From Shewanella waksmanii ATCC BAA-643 (GTDB taxonomy: Bacteria > Pseudomonadota > Gammaproteobacteria > Enterobacterales > Shewanellaceae), in NCBI RefSeq assembly GCF_000518805.1, contig NZ_JAEH01000009.1:1-64000 (forward strand): a stretch of 64,000 nucleotides of DNA, given 5' to 3'. Within the stretch, counting starts at the first letter, position 1. Each line of letters opens with the position of its first letter. The translations under genes were made by a program, and so were the position numbers. This document shows positions 39,340-48,341 of this stretch, one piece after another. The notes below the pieces were generated by a model. It saw only the letters and a program-made list of their open reading frames with translations, ran no database searches and was not told the origin of the DNA.

Positions 39340-39735
39340 ATGAACAAGTTATTATCCGTCATCGCGCTTAGCTTAAGTGCAGTCGTATCGGCTCAAGCAG
39401 CCGTTGTCGTTATTGGTGCGCCAGGTGCAGCAGACATTTCGGCATCAGATGCCAAAAAGATGTTTCTCGGTAAAGGTTCATCGTCAGCTGTGGTATACGA
39501 GCTTGATGAAGGCAATGCCACCCGCAGCGAGTTCCACAGCAAAGTCACTAAAAAATCAGATGCGCAGCTTAAAGCGTTCTGGTCTAAACAGGTATTTACC
39601 GGTAAAGGTAACCCACCTGCAACGGTCAATAGCGCCTCTGCGATGAAATCGACCATTGCCAGTAATCCCAACGCAATCGGTTATATTGACGAAGCCGATC
39701 TTGATGACAGCGTTAAAGTTATTTTAAAGCCGTAA
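39340..39735 (+). CDS. Short PstS-like periplasmic phosphate-binding-family protein
   Basis: The 131 residues begin with a signal peptide (MNKLLSVIALSLSAVVSAQA). The rest matches half of a PstS-like fold: ADISASDAKKMFLGKG, RSEFHSKVTKKSDAQLKAFWSKQVFTGKG, and the C-terminal IASNPNAIGYIDEADLDDSVKVI. Full PstS proteins have over 300 residues, so this is a single-lobe family member and not a complete transporter subunit. It lies 11 bp after the porin gene with AAGGAG before its ATG. It may present an anion to the porin or the chemoreceptor; that is inference. Confidence 0.82.
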   Translation: MNKLLSVIALSLSAVVSAQAAVVVIGAPGAADISASDAKKMFLGKGSSSAVVYELDEGNATRSEFHSKVTKKSDAQLKAFWSKQVFTGKGNPPATVNSASAMKSTIASNPNAIGYIDEADLDDSVKVILKP

Positions 39736-39759
39736 TCGTTATCATGCCGTAGAAACATC

Positions 39760-39792
39760 AAAGCCACTTGTTATTAGCAAGTGGCTTTTTTC
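39760..39792 (+). terminator. Rho-independent terminator of the porin operon
   Basis: The stem AAGCCACTTG/CAAGTGGCTT is followed by a T run, 25 bp after the last gene. Confidence 0.9.
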
Positions 39793-39840
39793 GTGTCATC
39801 AGTCAGTTAAAGCACGATAAGTCTCGATACCCATAAGGCA

Positions 39841-40608
39841 CTATTGTGGATCTAGCTGAGTCTGATATAGCAACATCTGTTGTTGCCATTGTGGCGATTG
39901 CAATAGCTGCAAAATTAAGGGTTCTACCACTTGCAGCACATCCTTCATCTGTTTAGGCATGAGCAGGTGCCTTGTGTATCTATCATGGGGTTTTGACGAA
40001 AAGTGCAACTCTTGATTGGTGTTCAATAACGTCTGGTAATAGATGGTCGTTGCACGCGACACAATGGCGCAGTCAAAGCGCCGTTTAAGTAGCATTTTTA
40101 GCAGCCGTGATTCATTAGAGGTATCGATGCGATTTACTAGCCCCTCGGCCACCAGCTTATCGACGGTATGATAACGAAAACCACTAATGCCGCCGACTTG
40201 CTTATCATAAAGGGACGCTTTATCGACATATTCGAACGGCTGACTTCGATGCGATAGAAATTCATCTTGGTCTTGCATTAACGCGCCAGTCCACAAATAT
40301 TTTTGTTTTTCACGATCTTGAAACCACACAGGATTAACACCAATCACCACCCCATCAAATTCATGCTGAGCTAATTGATAATTTAACCGTTTACGTGGAA
40401 TATAAGAGACTTGGAAATTATATTGTTGCTGATGTTGATTAAAAAAACGCGCCACATCATAAAACAAACCAATTTGTTTTTGCGAGTCGACTACATATGG
40501 CGGCATATAGTGATAGGTATACAGTGACACAGGTTGGCGCTGGGTATTGGATGAATACCCATACTCGCTGTAGCATAGCAATACTAACCACACCCCCAAC
40601 CACTTCAA
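39841..40608 (-). CDS. Periplasmic solute-binding protein (SBP family 3-like)
   Basis: The 255 residues start with a signal peptide (about 1-19, ending YGYSS). A family 3 solute-binding fold follows: VSLYTYHYMPPYVVD, then IGLFYDVARFFNQ and the C-lobe LLKRRFDCAIVSRATTIYY. No permease or ATPase genes are adjacent, so it may be an orphan binding protein or a sensory one. In many such orphans the ligand is an amino acid or is lost. It converges with the porin operon. Confidence 0.78.
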   Translation of the reverse strand: MKWLGVWLVLLCYSEYGYSSNTQRQPVSLYTYHYMPPYVVDSQKQIGLFYDVARFFNQHQQQYNFQVSYIPRKRLNYQLAQHEFDGVVIGVNPVWFQDREKQKYLWTGALMQDQDEFLSHRSQPFEYVDKASLYDKQVGGISGFRYHTVDKLVAEGLVNRIDTSNESRLLKMLLKRRFDCAIVSRATTIYYQTLLNTNQELHFSSKPHDRYTRHLLMPKQMKDVLQVVEPLILQLLQSPQWQQQMLLYQTQLDPQ

Positions 40609-40686
40609 ATGCCACTCTCCTTATTGCCCTCTATTAAAGTTAATTGGGATTAGCTAAGAAGCAAGTTTTAGCCGTATTATTAATAT

Positions 40687-40704
40687 AATACCAATCAGTA
40701 TAAG
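40687..40704. repeat. Solo end of the MITE-like repeat
   Basis: AATACCAATCAGTATAAG is identical to the left end of copy A at 4767-4784. The rest of the element and the other end are missing. It lies between the solute-binding protein gene and the prpF terminator. Confidence 0.7.
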
Positions 40705-40758
40705 TCATCACTAATTTACATTAATTAACGTCAACTTCAAATTAAAGGTTTCCGCACA

Positions 40759-40798
40759 AAAAAACGCCAGTCATGCGTTCAGCACAACTGGCGTTTTT
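40759..40798 (-). terminator. Rho-independent terminator of the prp operon
   Basis: The stem AAAACGCCAGT/ACTGGCGTTTT has a 15-nt loop and T tracts on the minus strand. It lies about 20 bp after the prpF stop. Confidence 0.85.
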
Positions 40799-40816
40799 AA
40801 CAGTAAACAACATCTG

Positions 40817-42055
40817 CTAATGACTAAAAGGCACTCTCACCCAACCTTCCATCAATATACGTGCACTGCGACTCATAGAGGCTTGTGTCACTACCCATCC
40901 TCTTTCGCTCAAGCTCGTTTTAGCTCCTACTTTTAAGCTACCTGAAGGGTGGCCAAAGTTAATGCTATCTATTGCTACAGGCGATTGCTGCTGCTCAGCA
41001 TTAGCACTTGCAGCTAGGTTAACTAAGGTACCTGGTACGGCCGCTGCCGTGCCAATGGCTACCGCAGCAGTGCCCATCATGGCATGATGAAGCTTACCCA
41101 TAGATAGCGCTCGCACATTAAAATCAATCGTGTCCGCCTTTACCGTCTTACCGCTAGACGCTTGATAAGTTGATGCTGGAGCCACAAATGCAATTTTGGG
41201 TGTATGCTGGCGACCCGCTGCCTCACTGATATCTTTAATCAATCCCATTTTTACCGCACCAATAGCCCGCAATGTTTCAAACATTGCCAACGCTTGGGAG
41301 TCATTATTAATATCATCTTGCAGCTCATCACCGCGATAGCCGATATCCTCAGCATTGACAAAAATAGTCGGGATGCCAGCATCAATCATAGTCGCCTTAA
41401 GTAACCCGCCCTTAAACACCGCCTCTGGTAACTCAAGGGTGTCGACCACTTGTCCGGTTGGAAACAGTTTACTCATCTCACCTGCTGCAGGCATTGCAGC
41501 GGGGTTATTGAAGTCAACGCCGATTTCTGCAGCTGCAAAGGTAACACCATCAAGCTCAAAATCTCCGGTTTCCTGTACTTGTCCATCGGTAATGGGTACA
41601 TGAGCTATAATGGTTTTATTGATGTTAGCTTGCCAAATCCGTACCGATAAAATGCCGTTATCAATCATTTTGTCGGCATCAATTAAGCCAGCGTGGACCG
41701 CAAACGCGCCTACGGCTGCGGATAGATTGCCGCAATTACCACTCCAATCAACAAACGCTTTGTCTATGGCAACCTGACCAAATAGATAATCAACATCATG
41801 ATCGGCACGGTTGCTTGCGGCTACAATCACTATTTTACTGGTACTTGATGTGGCGCCCCCCATCCCATCGGTCTGCTTACCGTATGGGTCTGGACTGCCA
41901 ATCACACGTAACAACAACTCATCACGCGCGGCACCAGCAACTTGTGCGGCGCTGGGCAGATCCGTTAAAGAGAAAAACACCCCTTTACTGGTTCCGCCTC
42001 GCATATAAGTCGCGGGGACGCGAATTTGCCCTGCAAACTTTGCCTTTTGAGTCAT
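40817..42055 (-). CDS. prpF: 2-methylaconitate isomerase PrpF
   Basis: PrpF isomerises the 2-methylaconitate made by AcnD, letting the methylcitrate cycle proceed without PrpD. The 412 residues show the PrpF start VPATYMRGGTSKGVFF, DGMGGATSSTSKIVIV near 65 and WSGNCGNLSAAVG near 105. The ATG at 42055 overlaps the acnD stop by one base (TAATG), with AAGGAG in front, so it is translationally coupled. It is the last gene of the operon. Confidence 0.96.
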   Translation of the reverse strand: MTQKAKFAGQIRVPATYMRGGTSKGVFFSLTDLPSAAQVAGAARDELLLRVIGSPDPYGKQTDGMGGATSSTSKIVIVAASNRADHDVDYLFGQVAIDKAFVDWSGNCGNLSAAVGAFAVHAGLIDADKMIDNGILSVRIWQANINKTIIAHVPITDGQVQETGDFELDGVTFAAAEIGVDFNNPAAMPAAGEMSKLFPTGQVVDTLELPEAVFKGGLLKATMIDAGIPTIFVNAEDIGYRGDELQDDINNDSQALAMFETLRAIGAVKMGLIKDISEAAGRQHTPKIAFVAPASTYQASSGKTVKADTIDFNVRALSMGKLHHAMMGTAAVAIGTAAAVPGTLVNLAASANAEQQQSPVAIDSINFGHPSGSLKVGAKTSLSERGWVVTQASMSRSARILMEGWVRVPFSH

Positions 42056-44655
42056 TAGCAATCTCCTTGCTCAAGGAAATCTTGGGCAAAACGTTGCAGT
42101 ACACCACCAGCTTCATATATCGACAGCTCCTCTTCAGTATCTAATCGACATTTCACTGCGAAGCTGAGCTGTTCACCACTGCGCCTGGTCATCACCACGG
42201 TTAATTGTGCCCCTGGTGTGCGTTCGCCAACAACATCATAGGTTTCACTACCATCAATTTGGAACGTATGGCGATTTTGGCCATTAATGAACTCAAGTGG
42301 TAGCACTCCCATGCCCACTAAGTTAGTGCGGTGAATACGCTCGAAACCCTCTGCGACAATCACTTCTACACCGGCGAGGCGTACACCTTTGGCAGCCCAA
42401 TCACGACTCGAACCTTGACCGTAATCAGCACCGGCGATAATGATCAACGGTTGTTTACGTTCCATGTAAGTTTCAATCGCTTCCCACATACGTGAAACCT
42501 GACCTTCTGGCTCAATACGGGCGAGTGAACCTTGTTTCACTTGGCCATTTTCCTGCACCATTTCATTAAACAGTTTAGGGTTAGCAAACGTGGCACGTTG
42601 CGCAGTTAAATGGTCACCTCGATGGGTGGCGTAAGAGTTAAAATCTGCCTCAGGTAAACCCATTTTGTCTAAGTAGGCTCCTGCAGCACTGTCGAGCATA
42701 ATGGCATTTGATGGCGACAAGTGATCGGTCGTAATATTATCCCCAAGTACCGCAAGCGGACGCATGCCCTTCATTGTACGCTCGCCAGCTAAGGCGCCTT
42801 CCCAATAAGGAGGACGACGAATGTAAGTACTTTGGGGACGCCAGTCATACAAAGGCTCAGTACGGTTTTCTGCTTCACCGTAGTCGACTTTAAGATCAAA
42901 CATGGGTTCATATACTTGGCGGAAATGATCCGGCTTAACGCTGGACTCGATCACCGCATCAATTTCTGCATCTGACGGCCAAATATCTTTTAGTGTTACG
43001 GGGTCACCCTGACTGTCATGGCCCAACACATCTTGCTCAATATCAAAACGCACGGTACCGGCAATCGCATACGCAACCACCAAAGGCGGCGAAGCTAAAA
43101 AGGCTTGCTTAGCATACGGATGAATACGGCCATCAAAATTACGGTTGCCCGACAACACCGCAGTGGCGTAGAGATCGCGATCGATCACTTCTTGCTGAAT
43201 CACCGGGTCGAGTGCACCGCTCATGCCGTTACACGTGGTACAAGCAAAAGCGACAATGCCAAAGCCTAGCTGTTCCAGTTCGGGCAATAAGTTGGCTTCT
43301 TCTAGGTACAATTGCACCGCTTTAGAGCCAGGTGCTAAGGATGTTTTCACCCATGGCTTTCGCGTTAACCCTTTCGCATTGGCATTGCGGGCTAATAGGC
43401 CGGCGGCAATCACATTGCGCGGGTTACTGGTGTTAGTACAACTAGTGATAGCAGCAATGATACACGCACCATCTGGCATCAACCCTGGCTCATTTTCAAC
43501 TTCACCACTAATGCCCGCTTTCGCTAAGTCTTGAGTCGACACCCGTTTGTGCGGATTTGATGGCCCAGCAATATTGCGACCCACAGCCGATAAATCAAAC
43601 TGCAACACCCGCTCATACTGCGCACTATCTAGCGCATCAGCCCACAAGCAAGCTTGTTTAGCATAGGTTTCTACTAGCGCGACTTGTTTGTCATCACGGC
43701 CTGTGAGTTTCAAATAGTCGATGGTTTTTTCATCGATATAGAACATGGCCGCAGTAGCACCAAATTCTGGGGTCATATTTGAAATTGTGGCGCGGTCGCC
43801 CAAAGTTAATGCTCGTGCACCTTCACCAAAGAATTCTAGATAGGAAGAGACAACTCGTTGTTCGCGTAAAAACTCAGTAATCGCCAATACGATATCTGTA
43901 GCGGTAATGCCTTCTTGACGCTGCCCCACCAGCTCAACACCTATGATATCCGGCAAGCGCATATAGGAAGCGCGGCCTAACATAACGCTTTCTGCTTCCA
44001 ACCCACCTACCCCGATAGCAATCACACCGAGTGCATCCACATGTGGCGTATGGCTGTCGGTTCCCACTAAGGTATCAGGAAAAGCCACGCCGTCGCGGTC
44101 GTGCACCACAGGGGACATTTTCTCAAGGTTAATCTGATGCATGATACCGTTGCCTGGGGGGATCACATCGATGTTTTCAAAGGCCGTTTTGGTCCAATTA
44201 ATAAAGTGAAAGCGATCTTCATTACGGCGGTCTTCAATAGCGCGGTTTTTCTCAAACGCATCAGGCTCAAAGCCAGCATGCTCAACGGCCAGTGAGTGAT
44301 CGACAATCAGCTGAGTAGGTACTACAGGATTCACTTTAGATGGATCGCCACCTTTAGCGGCAATAGCGTCCCGTAAGCCGGCTAAATCAACCAGCGCGGT
44401 TTGTCCCAAAATGTCATGGCAAACGACTCGAGCGGGAAACCACGGGAAATCGAGCTCACGTTTACGCTCAATAATCTGGCTTAAAGATGCACTCAGTTTA
44501 TCAGGGTCACAGCGACGCACTAAATTTTCAGCAAGGACTCGGGAGGTATAAGGTAAACCGGCGTAAGCACCCGGTTTAATGGCATCTACAGCAGCTTGGG
44601 TATCAAAATAATCCAACGCTGTACCGGCCAAGGGCTTTCTATATTGACTGTTCAT
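42055..44655 (-). CDS. acnD: Fe/S-dependent 2-methylisocitrate dehydratase AcnD
   Basis: AcnD dehydrates 2-methylcitrate in the methylcitrate cycle, working with PrpF. The 866 residues belong to the aconitase A superfamily. The 4Fe-4S cysteines are in AAITSCTNTSNP (near 425) and AFACTTCNGMSG (near 490), and the swivel domain has GADYGQGSSRDWAAKG near 758. I start at ATG 44655 (MNSQYRKPL), which matches family N-termini and has GGA 7 nt upstream, rather than ATG 44691, which lacks a ribosome site. It lies 68 bp after prpC. Confidence 0.95.
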   Translation of the reverse strand: MNSQYRKPLAGTALDYFDTQAAVDAIKPGAYAGLPYTSRVLAENLVRRCDPDKLSASLSQIIERKRELDFPWFPARVVCHDILGQTALVDLAGLRDAIAAKGGDPSKVNPVVPTQLIVDHSLAVEHAGFEPDAFEKNRAIEDRRNEDRFHFINWTKTAFENIDVIPPGNGIMHQINLEKMSPVVHDRDGVAFPDTLVGTDSHTPHVDALGVIAIGVGGLEAESVMLGRASYMRLPDIIGVELVGQRQEGITATDIVLAITEFLREQRVVSSYLEFFGEGARALTLGDRATISNMTPEFGATAAMFYIDEKTIDYLKLTGRDDKQVALVETYAKQACLWADALDSAQYERVLQFDLSAVGRNIAGPSNPHKRVSTQDLAKAGISGEVENEPGLMPDGACIIAAITSCTNTSNPRNVIAAGLLARNANAKGLTRKPWVKTSLAPGSKAVQLYLEEANLLPELEQLGFGIVAFACTTCNGMSGALDPVIQQEVIDRDLYATAVLSGNRNFDGRIHPYAKQAFLASPPLVVAYAIAGTVRFDIEQDVLGHDSQGDPVTLKDIWPSDAEIDAVIESSVKPDHFRQVYEPMFDLKVDYGEAENRTEPLYDWRPQSTYIRRPPYWEGALAGERTMKGMRPLAVLGDNITTDHLSPSNAIMLDSAAGAYLDKMGLPEADFNSYATHRGDHLTAQRATFANPKLFNEMVQENGQVKQGSLARIEPEGQVSRMWEAIETYMERKQPLIIIAGADYGQGSSRDWAAKGVRLAGVEVIVAEGFERIHRTNLVGMGVLPLEFINGQNRHTFQIDGSETYDVVGERTPGAQLTVVMTRRSGEQLSFAVKCRLDTEEELSIYEAGGVLQRFAQDFLEQGDC

Positions 44656-44723
44656 ATGCAGTTCCACTGGTAAGGCTATTTTTGATGCCATAGCAAGCGC
44701 GGCTATGGCATCGAAAAGCAGGG

Positions 44724-45848
44724 TTAGCGTGTAGCAATCGGCGTGACTTTACGCGGCTCGCTCCCCGTGTAATCAGCACTTGGGCGGATAATACGGTTAT
44801 TGCTACGCTGCTCCATGACGTGCGCAGCCCAACCCGTCAAACGTGAACAGACGAAAATTGGCGTAAATAATTTGGTTGGAATACCCATGAAATGGTAAGC
44901 CGAGGCATGGAAAAAGTCGGCATTACAAAATAGCTTTTTGGTATCCCACATAAACTCTTCACAAGCCACAGAAATATCGTACAGACTGGTATCACCATGC
45001 TCCTGCGCCAACTTCTCAGACCAGGCTTTGATGATCACATTACGGGGATCTGAGGTACGGTAAATCGCATGACCAAAGCCCATGATTTTTTCTTTACGGG
45101 CTAACATTCCCGCCATTTGCTCTTTGGCATCGGCCGGTGAAGTGAATTTTTGAATCATATCCATAGCCGCTTCGTTGGCGCCGCCATGTAATGGTCCACG
45201 CAACGTACCAATAGCACCGGTAATACATGAGAACATGTCAGATAACGTTGAGGCACACACACGGGCGGTGAACGTCGAGGCATTAAACTCATGCTCAGCA
45301 TAGAGGATCAATGACACGTCCATCACGCGGCGATGCTGCTCTGAAGGAGTCGTACCATTTAGCAAACGTAAGAAATGCCCACCTATTGAGTCTTCATCGC
45401 TCACACAGTCAATTTCAATCCCTTCGTGTGAGTACTTATACCAGTAGCACATGATGGCGGGAAATGCCGCGAGCAAGCGGTTGGCAGCTTGATTTTGCTC
45501 TGAAAAATCGTTTTCAGGCTCTAGGTTGCCTAAGAAAGAACAACCAGTACGCATCACATCCATAGGGTGTGCATCTTGAGGAATGCGCTGTAACACTTCT
45601 TTCAGTGCTTGTGGTAAATCTCGCATATCCTTTAACTGCGCTTTATACGTGGCGAGTTGGTCTTCAGTTGGCAGTTCCCCATTGAACAGCAAGTAGGCCA
45701 CCTCTTCAAAAGTAGCATTATCTGCCAAATCAGACACATCGTAACCACAATAAGTTAATCCGCTGCCTGATTTTCCAACCGTACACAAGGCTGTTTCACC
45801 AGCACTTTGACCACGTAGACCTGCTCCACCTAATTTTTTATCAACCAT
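44724..45848 (-). CDS. prpC: 2-methylcitrate synthase
   Basis: PrpC condenses propionyl-CoA with oxaloacetate. The 374-residue length, shorter than the 427-residue GltA, and the start KLGGAGLRGQSAGETALCTVG are typical of PrpC. Catalytic blocks are GPLHGGANEAAMDM (about 219-232, with the active His), GFGHAIYRTSDPR (about 257-269) and the Asp in FCNADFFHASAYHF. AGGAGAG lies just before the ATG. It stands between prpB and acnD in the operon; a 155-bp gap separates it from prpB. Confidence 0.97.
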   Translation of the reverse strand: MVDKKLGGAGLRGQSAGETALCTVGKSGSGLTYCGYDVSDLADNATFEEVAYLLFNGELPTEDQLATYKAQLKDMRDLPQALKEVLQRIPQDAHPMDVMRTGCSFLGNLEPENDFSEQNQAANRLLAAFPAIMCYWYKYSHEGIEIDCVSDEDSIGGHFLRLLNGTTPSEQHRRVMDVSLILYAEHEFNASTFTARVCASTLSDMFSCITGAIGTLRGPLHGGANEAAMDMIQKFTSPADAKEQMAGMLARKEKIMGFGHAIYRTSDPRNVIIKAWSEKLAQEHGDTSLYDISVACEEFMWDTKKLFCNADFFHASAYHFMGIPTKLFTPIFVCSRLTGWAAHVMEQRSNNRIIRPSADYTGSEPRKVTPIATR

Positions 45849-46003
45849 GACGCTCTCCTCAATCTATTTGTAACCACTAAACTGCGGTGCTATCCATCAC
45901 ATCCGCCTGCTTGGGTCATCTTATTTTGTTGCTGTGTTGCATTTATTTACGCGGCATAGGAGTTAACTACACCGCAGTAGGGCTTGTTCGTTTCGCTAAT
46001 GAT

Positions 46004-46882
46004 TTATTTATTCTTACCTTCGCTGAACAAAGCATCGAGCTTCTGCTCATAGTCGTGGTAACCCAGGTAATCGTATAGCTCCATACGAGTTTGCATTTTA
46101 TCAGTGACCGCTTTTTGGTCTCCATCGGCCAAAATAGTGCTATAGACTAGCTCCGCAGCTTTATTCATGGCTCTAAAGGCACTTAATGGATACAACACCA
46201 TCGCGCATCCCCACTCACCCAGTTGCTGCTTGTTCCACAGTTCGGTTTGACCAAACTCGGTAATATTGGCCAAAATCGGTACATCTAAGGCTTCGCTAAA
46301 GGCGCGGTAATGGGCTTCAGTTTTCACTGCTTCAGCAAAAATGCCATCAGCACCCGCTGCAACATACGCTTTAGCACGTTCAATTGCCGCCTCTAAACCT
46401 TCCTGTGCAAAGGAGTCGGTGCGCGCCATTATGAAAAAGTCTGGATCAGTACGGGCATCAACCGCTGCTTTAATGCGATCAACCATCTCTTCGCAAGAAA
46501 CAATCTCTTTGTTGGGACGATGACCACAACGTTTTTGCGCTACCTGATCTTCCATATGTACCGCTGCTGCGCCGGCCTTTTCCATATCACGAATGGTTTT
46601 AGCAATGTTAAATGCCCCGCCCCAACCTGTGTCGATATCAACCATTAATGGCAAATCACAAGCCGCGGTGATCCGCTGCACATCCACAATCACATCATTG
46701 AGCGAAGTCATACCTAAGTCGGGCAATCCATAAGAGGCATTTGCAACACCACCACCTGATAGGTAAATGGCTTGATGACCTATCTGCTTGGCCATCATGG
46801 CCGAATAGGCATTAATCGTACCGACGATTTGTAAAGGTTGGTTATCAGCTAGTGCTTGGCGAAACTTCTTTCCTGCGCTCAT
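46004..46882 (-). CDS. prpB: 2-methylisocitrate lyase
   Basis: PrpB splits 2-methylisocitrate into pyruvate and succinate, the last step of the methylcitrate cycle. The 292 residues are of the PEP mutase/isocitrate lyase superfamily. [13 protein letters not shown] (near 85) binds Mg, the active-site Cys is in [12 protein letters not shown] (near 121), and IMARTDS is near 157. It follows the gntR gene by 30 bp and heads the catabolic part of the operon. Confidence 0.97.
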   Translation of the reverse strand: MSAGKKFRQALADNQPLQIVGTINAYSAMMAKQIGHQAIYLSGGGVANASYGLPDLGMTSLNDVIVDVQRITAACDLPLMVDIDTGWGGAFNIAKTIRDMEKAGAAAVHMEDQVAQKRCGHRPNKEIVSCEEMVDRIKAAVDARTDPDFFIMARTDSFAQEGLEAAIERAKAYVAAGADGIFAEAVKTEAHYRAFSEALDVPILANITEFGQTELWNKQQLGEWGCAMVLYPLSAFRAMNKAAELVYSTILADGDQKAVTDKMQTRMELYDYLGYHDYEQKLDALFSEGKNK

Positions 46883-46912
46883 AGTGTTGCTCTCTTATGA
46901 TTTGGTAAGGAT

Positions 46913-47569
46913 TTAGGCTAATTTTTTTTCGATATTATTTTTTGAATAAAGAATATGGCGACGCATTAGCATCTCGGCTAATTCTTCATCGCGATTACTG
47001 ATGGCTTGCACAATGTGTCGATGCTCATCAAAGGCGGTGGTGACACGTGGCCCCGCCATCCCCAATTGCACTCGGTACATACGTACAAGATGATAAATGC
47101 CATTAGTTAACATATTGATAAGATGTTTGTTTTTACTTCCGATAATGATGCGATAGTGAAAATCTACATCACCCGCTTCTTGATAATAAGACTCACCGCT
47201 TCTGACTTTGTCAAAATGGTGGTTGAGCAGTGCATTAAGATCGGCGATTTCGGAATCTGACATGTTTTTTGCCGCCAAGCGCGCCGCCATGCCTTCTAAG
47301 GCTTCTCTGACTTGGTATAGCTCTATCAGTCCTTCAGTGGTTAACGATGCCACCCGTGCACCCACATTGGCTTTGCGCTCAACGATACGGCAAGACTCTA
47401 ATCGATTAATCGCTTCGCGGATAACGGCACGGCTAACTTGATACTTTGTCGACAATTCAGCTTCACTGAGTTTAGTGCCTGCAGCAATCTCTCCTTCAAC
47501 GATATCTTGTCTAAGTTGAATGAAGGTTTTATCGGCCGCTGTAACCGGCTGCTCAGAAAAGAAGCTCAT
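46913..47569 (-). CDS. GntR-family (FadR subfamily, FCD domain) regulator of the prp operon
   Basis: The 218 residues carry an N-terminal winged helix (about 15-75, with KLSEAELSTKYQVSRAVIREAINRLES). A C-terminal FCD ligand domain follows, with its metal-binding histidines visible in NHHFDKVRS and DFHYRIIIGS. It is the first gene of the unit gntR-prpB-prpC-acnD-prpF. Its promoter carries two TTGTCGACAA sites that fit the FadR-type consensus, so it probably represses itself and the operon. The effector is likely a methylcitrate-cycle intermediate, by analogy only. Confidence 0.9.
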   Translation of the reverse strand: MSFFSEQPVTAADKTFIQLRQDIVEGEIAAGTKLSEAELSTKYQVSRAVIREAINRLESCRIVERKANVGARVASLTTEGLIELYQVREALEGMAARLAAKNMSDSEIADLNALLNHHFDKVRSGESYYQEAGDVDFHYRIIIGSKNKHLINMLTNGIYHLVRMYRVQLGMAGPRVTTAFDEHRHIVQAISNRDEELAEMLMRRHILYSKNNIEKKLA

Positions 47570-47594
47570 TTGATCTGGCTCACAAAATTAACTA

Positions 47595-47659
47595 ATTGTC
47601 GACAATGTAGGTAAATATGACGTTAACGTCAAGCCAAAAACCCGCATATTGTCGACAAA
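47595..47659 (-). promoter_or_regulatory. prp operon promoter with paired GntR operators and a third palindrome
   Basis: On the minus strand the boxes are TTGACG (-35, 47632-47627) and TACATT (-10, 47609-47604), 17 bp apart. ATTGTCGACAAT (47595-47606) covers the -10 box, and the near-identical ATTGTCGACAAA (47648-47659) lies just upstream of -35. Both contain TTGTCGACAA, the FadR/GntR-type palindrome. A third perfect palindrome, GACGTTAACGTC (47619-47630), overlaps the -35 box and shares the core ACGTTAACGT with the leucine dehydrogenase upstream region. Confidence 0.75.
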
Positions 47660-47832
47660 GTTAGTCTTTTACTGTTTTAGTCGCTGCTTAAGTGCTTGCT
47701 AACGCCCGTACAATGCACACTTGCATAAAAATTGTACACAACTTAACCAATCATAGACATTAGTCGCATAAGACGCGCCATGGGGGGATCAAAAGATAGG
47801 TGTTCGTGCCAAGCTATGGCACAATCCGCGCA

Positions 47833-48264
47833 ATGAAAATCTACCGTCACCTTCATAAAGCCCCTGTGCGCGTGCTTCGTATTAGCCAGCGTCGTTTTTG
47901 GCTACGCCTAAAACGAGACATGTTAGTGCTTAAAGATGCGTTATCGCAGGAGAAACAAGAAACCAAAGATATGTTGGTGACTTATAAGCGCTATACCCGC
48001 AATCAAGCCAGTAAAGAAGAACTGTCTTTGGCCAATAAGCAGTTAGCAGACTTAGTGAAAGGGCTTGGTTTAGGTGTGTTTGCGGTACTGCCTTTCGCGC
48101 CCATTACCATTCCTGTGGTCGTCAAACTCGGCAAACTCGTCAAAGTCGATATTTTGCCCAGTTCATTTAATAATTTGGCGCAACGAAAAGCACAACTCAA
48201 TCGTCACAAGCAAAAAATTAAGCGTGCTGGACTGTCCAGTGGTGAAAAAGACATCACTAAATAG
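47833..48264 (+). CDS. LETM1-like domain protein
   Basis: About 143 residues, basic. A Lys/Arg-rich N-terminal helical part (RRFWLRLKRDMLVLKDAL, then ETKDMLVTYKRYTRN) precedes a hydrophobic stretch, GLGVFAVLPFAPITIPVVVK, and VDILPSSFNNL. The order hydrophobic helix, Pro-rich turn, ILPSSF recalls the LETM1 ribosome-binding-like domain; this is from memory and unchecked. ATG 47833 is my choice of start; GTG codons at 47800 and 47806 are alternatives. It is divergent from the prp operon and followed by the M17 peptidase gene. Function unknown. Confidence 0.6.
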   Translation: MKIYRHLHKAPVRVLRISQRRFWLRLKRDMLVLKDALSQEKQETKDMLVTYKRYTRNQASKEELSLANKQLADLVKGLGLGVFAVLPFAPITIPVVVKLGKLVKVDILPSSFNNLAQRKAQLNRHKQKIKRAGLSSGEKDITK

Positions 48265-48341
48265 TCACTGGCTTTACCCTCTACCAATTCCCCTGCTAAT
48301 CTAGCCGTTAACTTTTGTATGACCTATAAGTGAAGCGCGCA

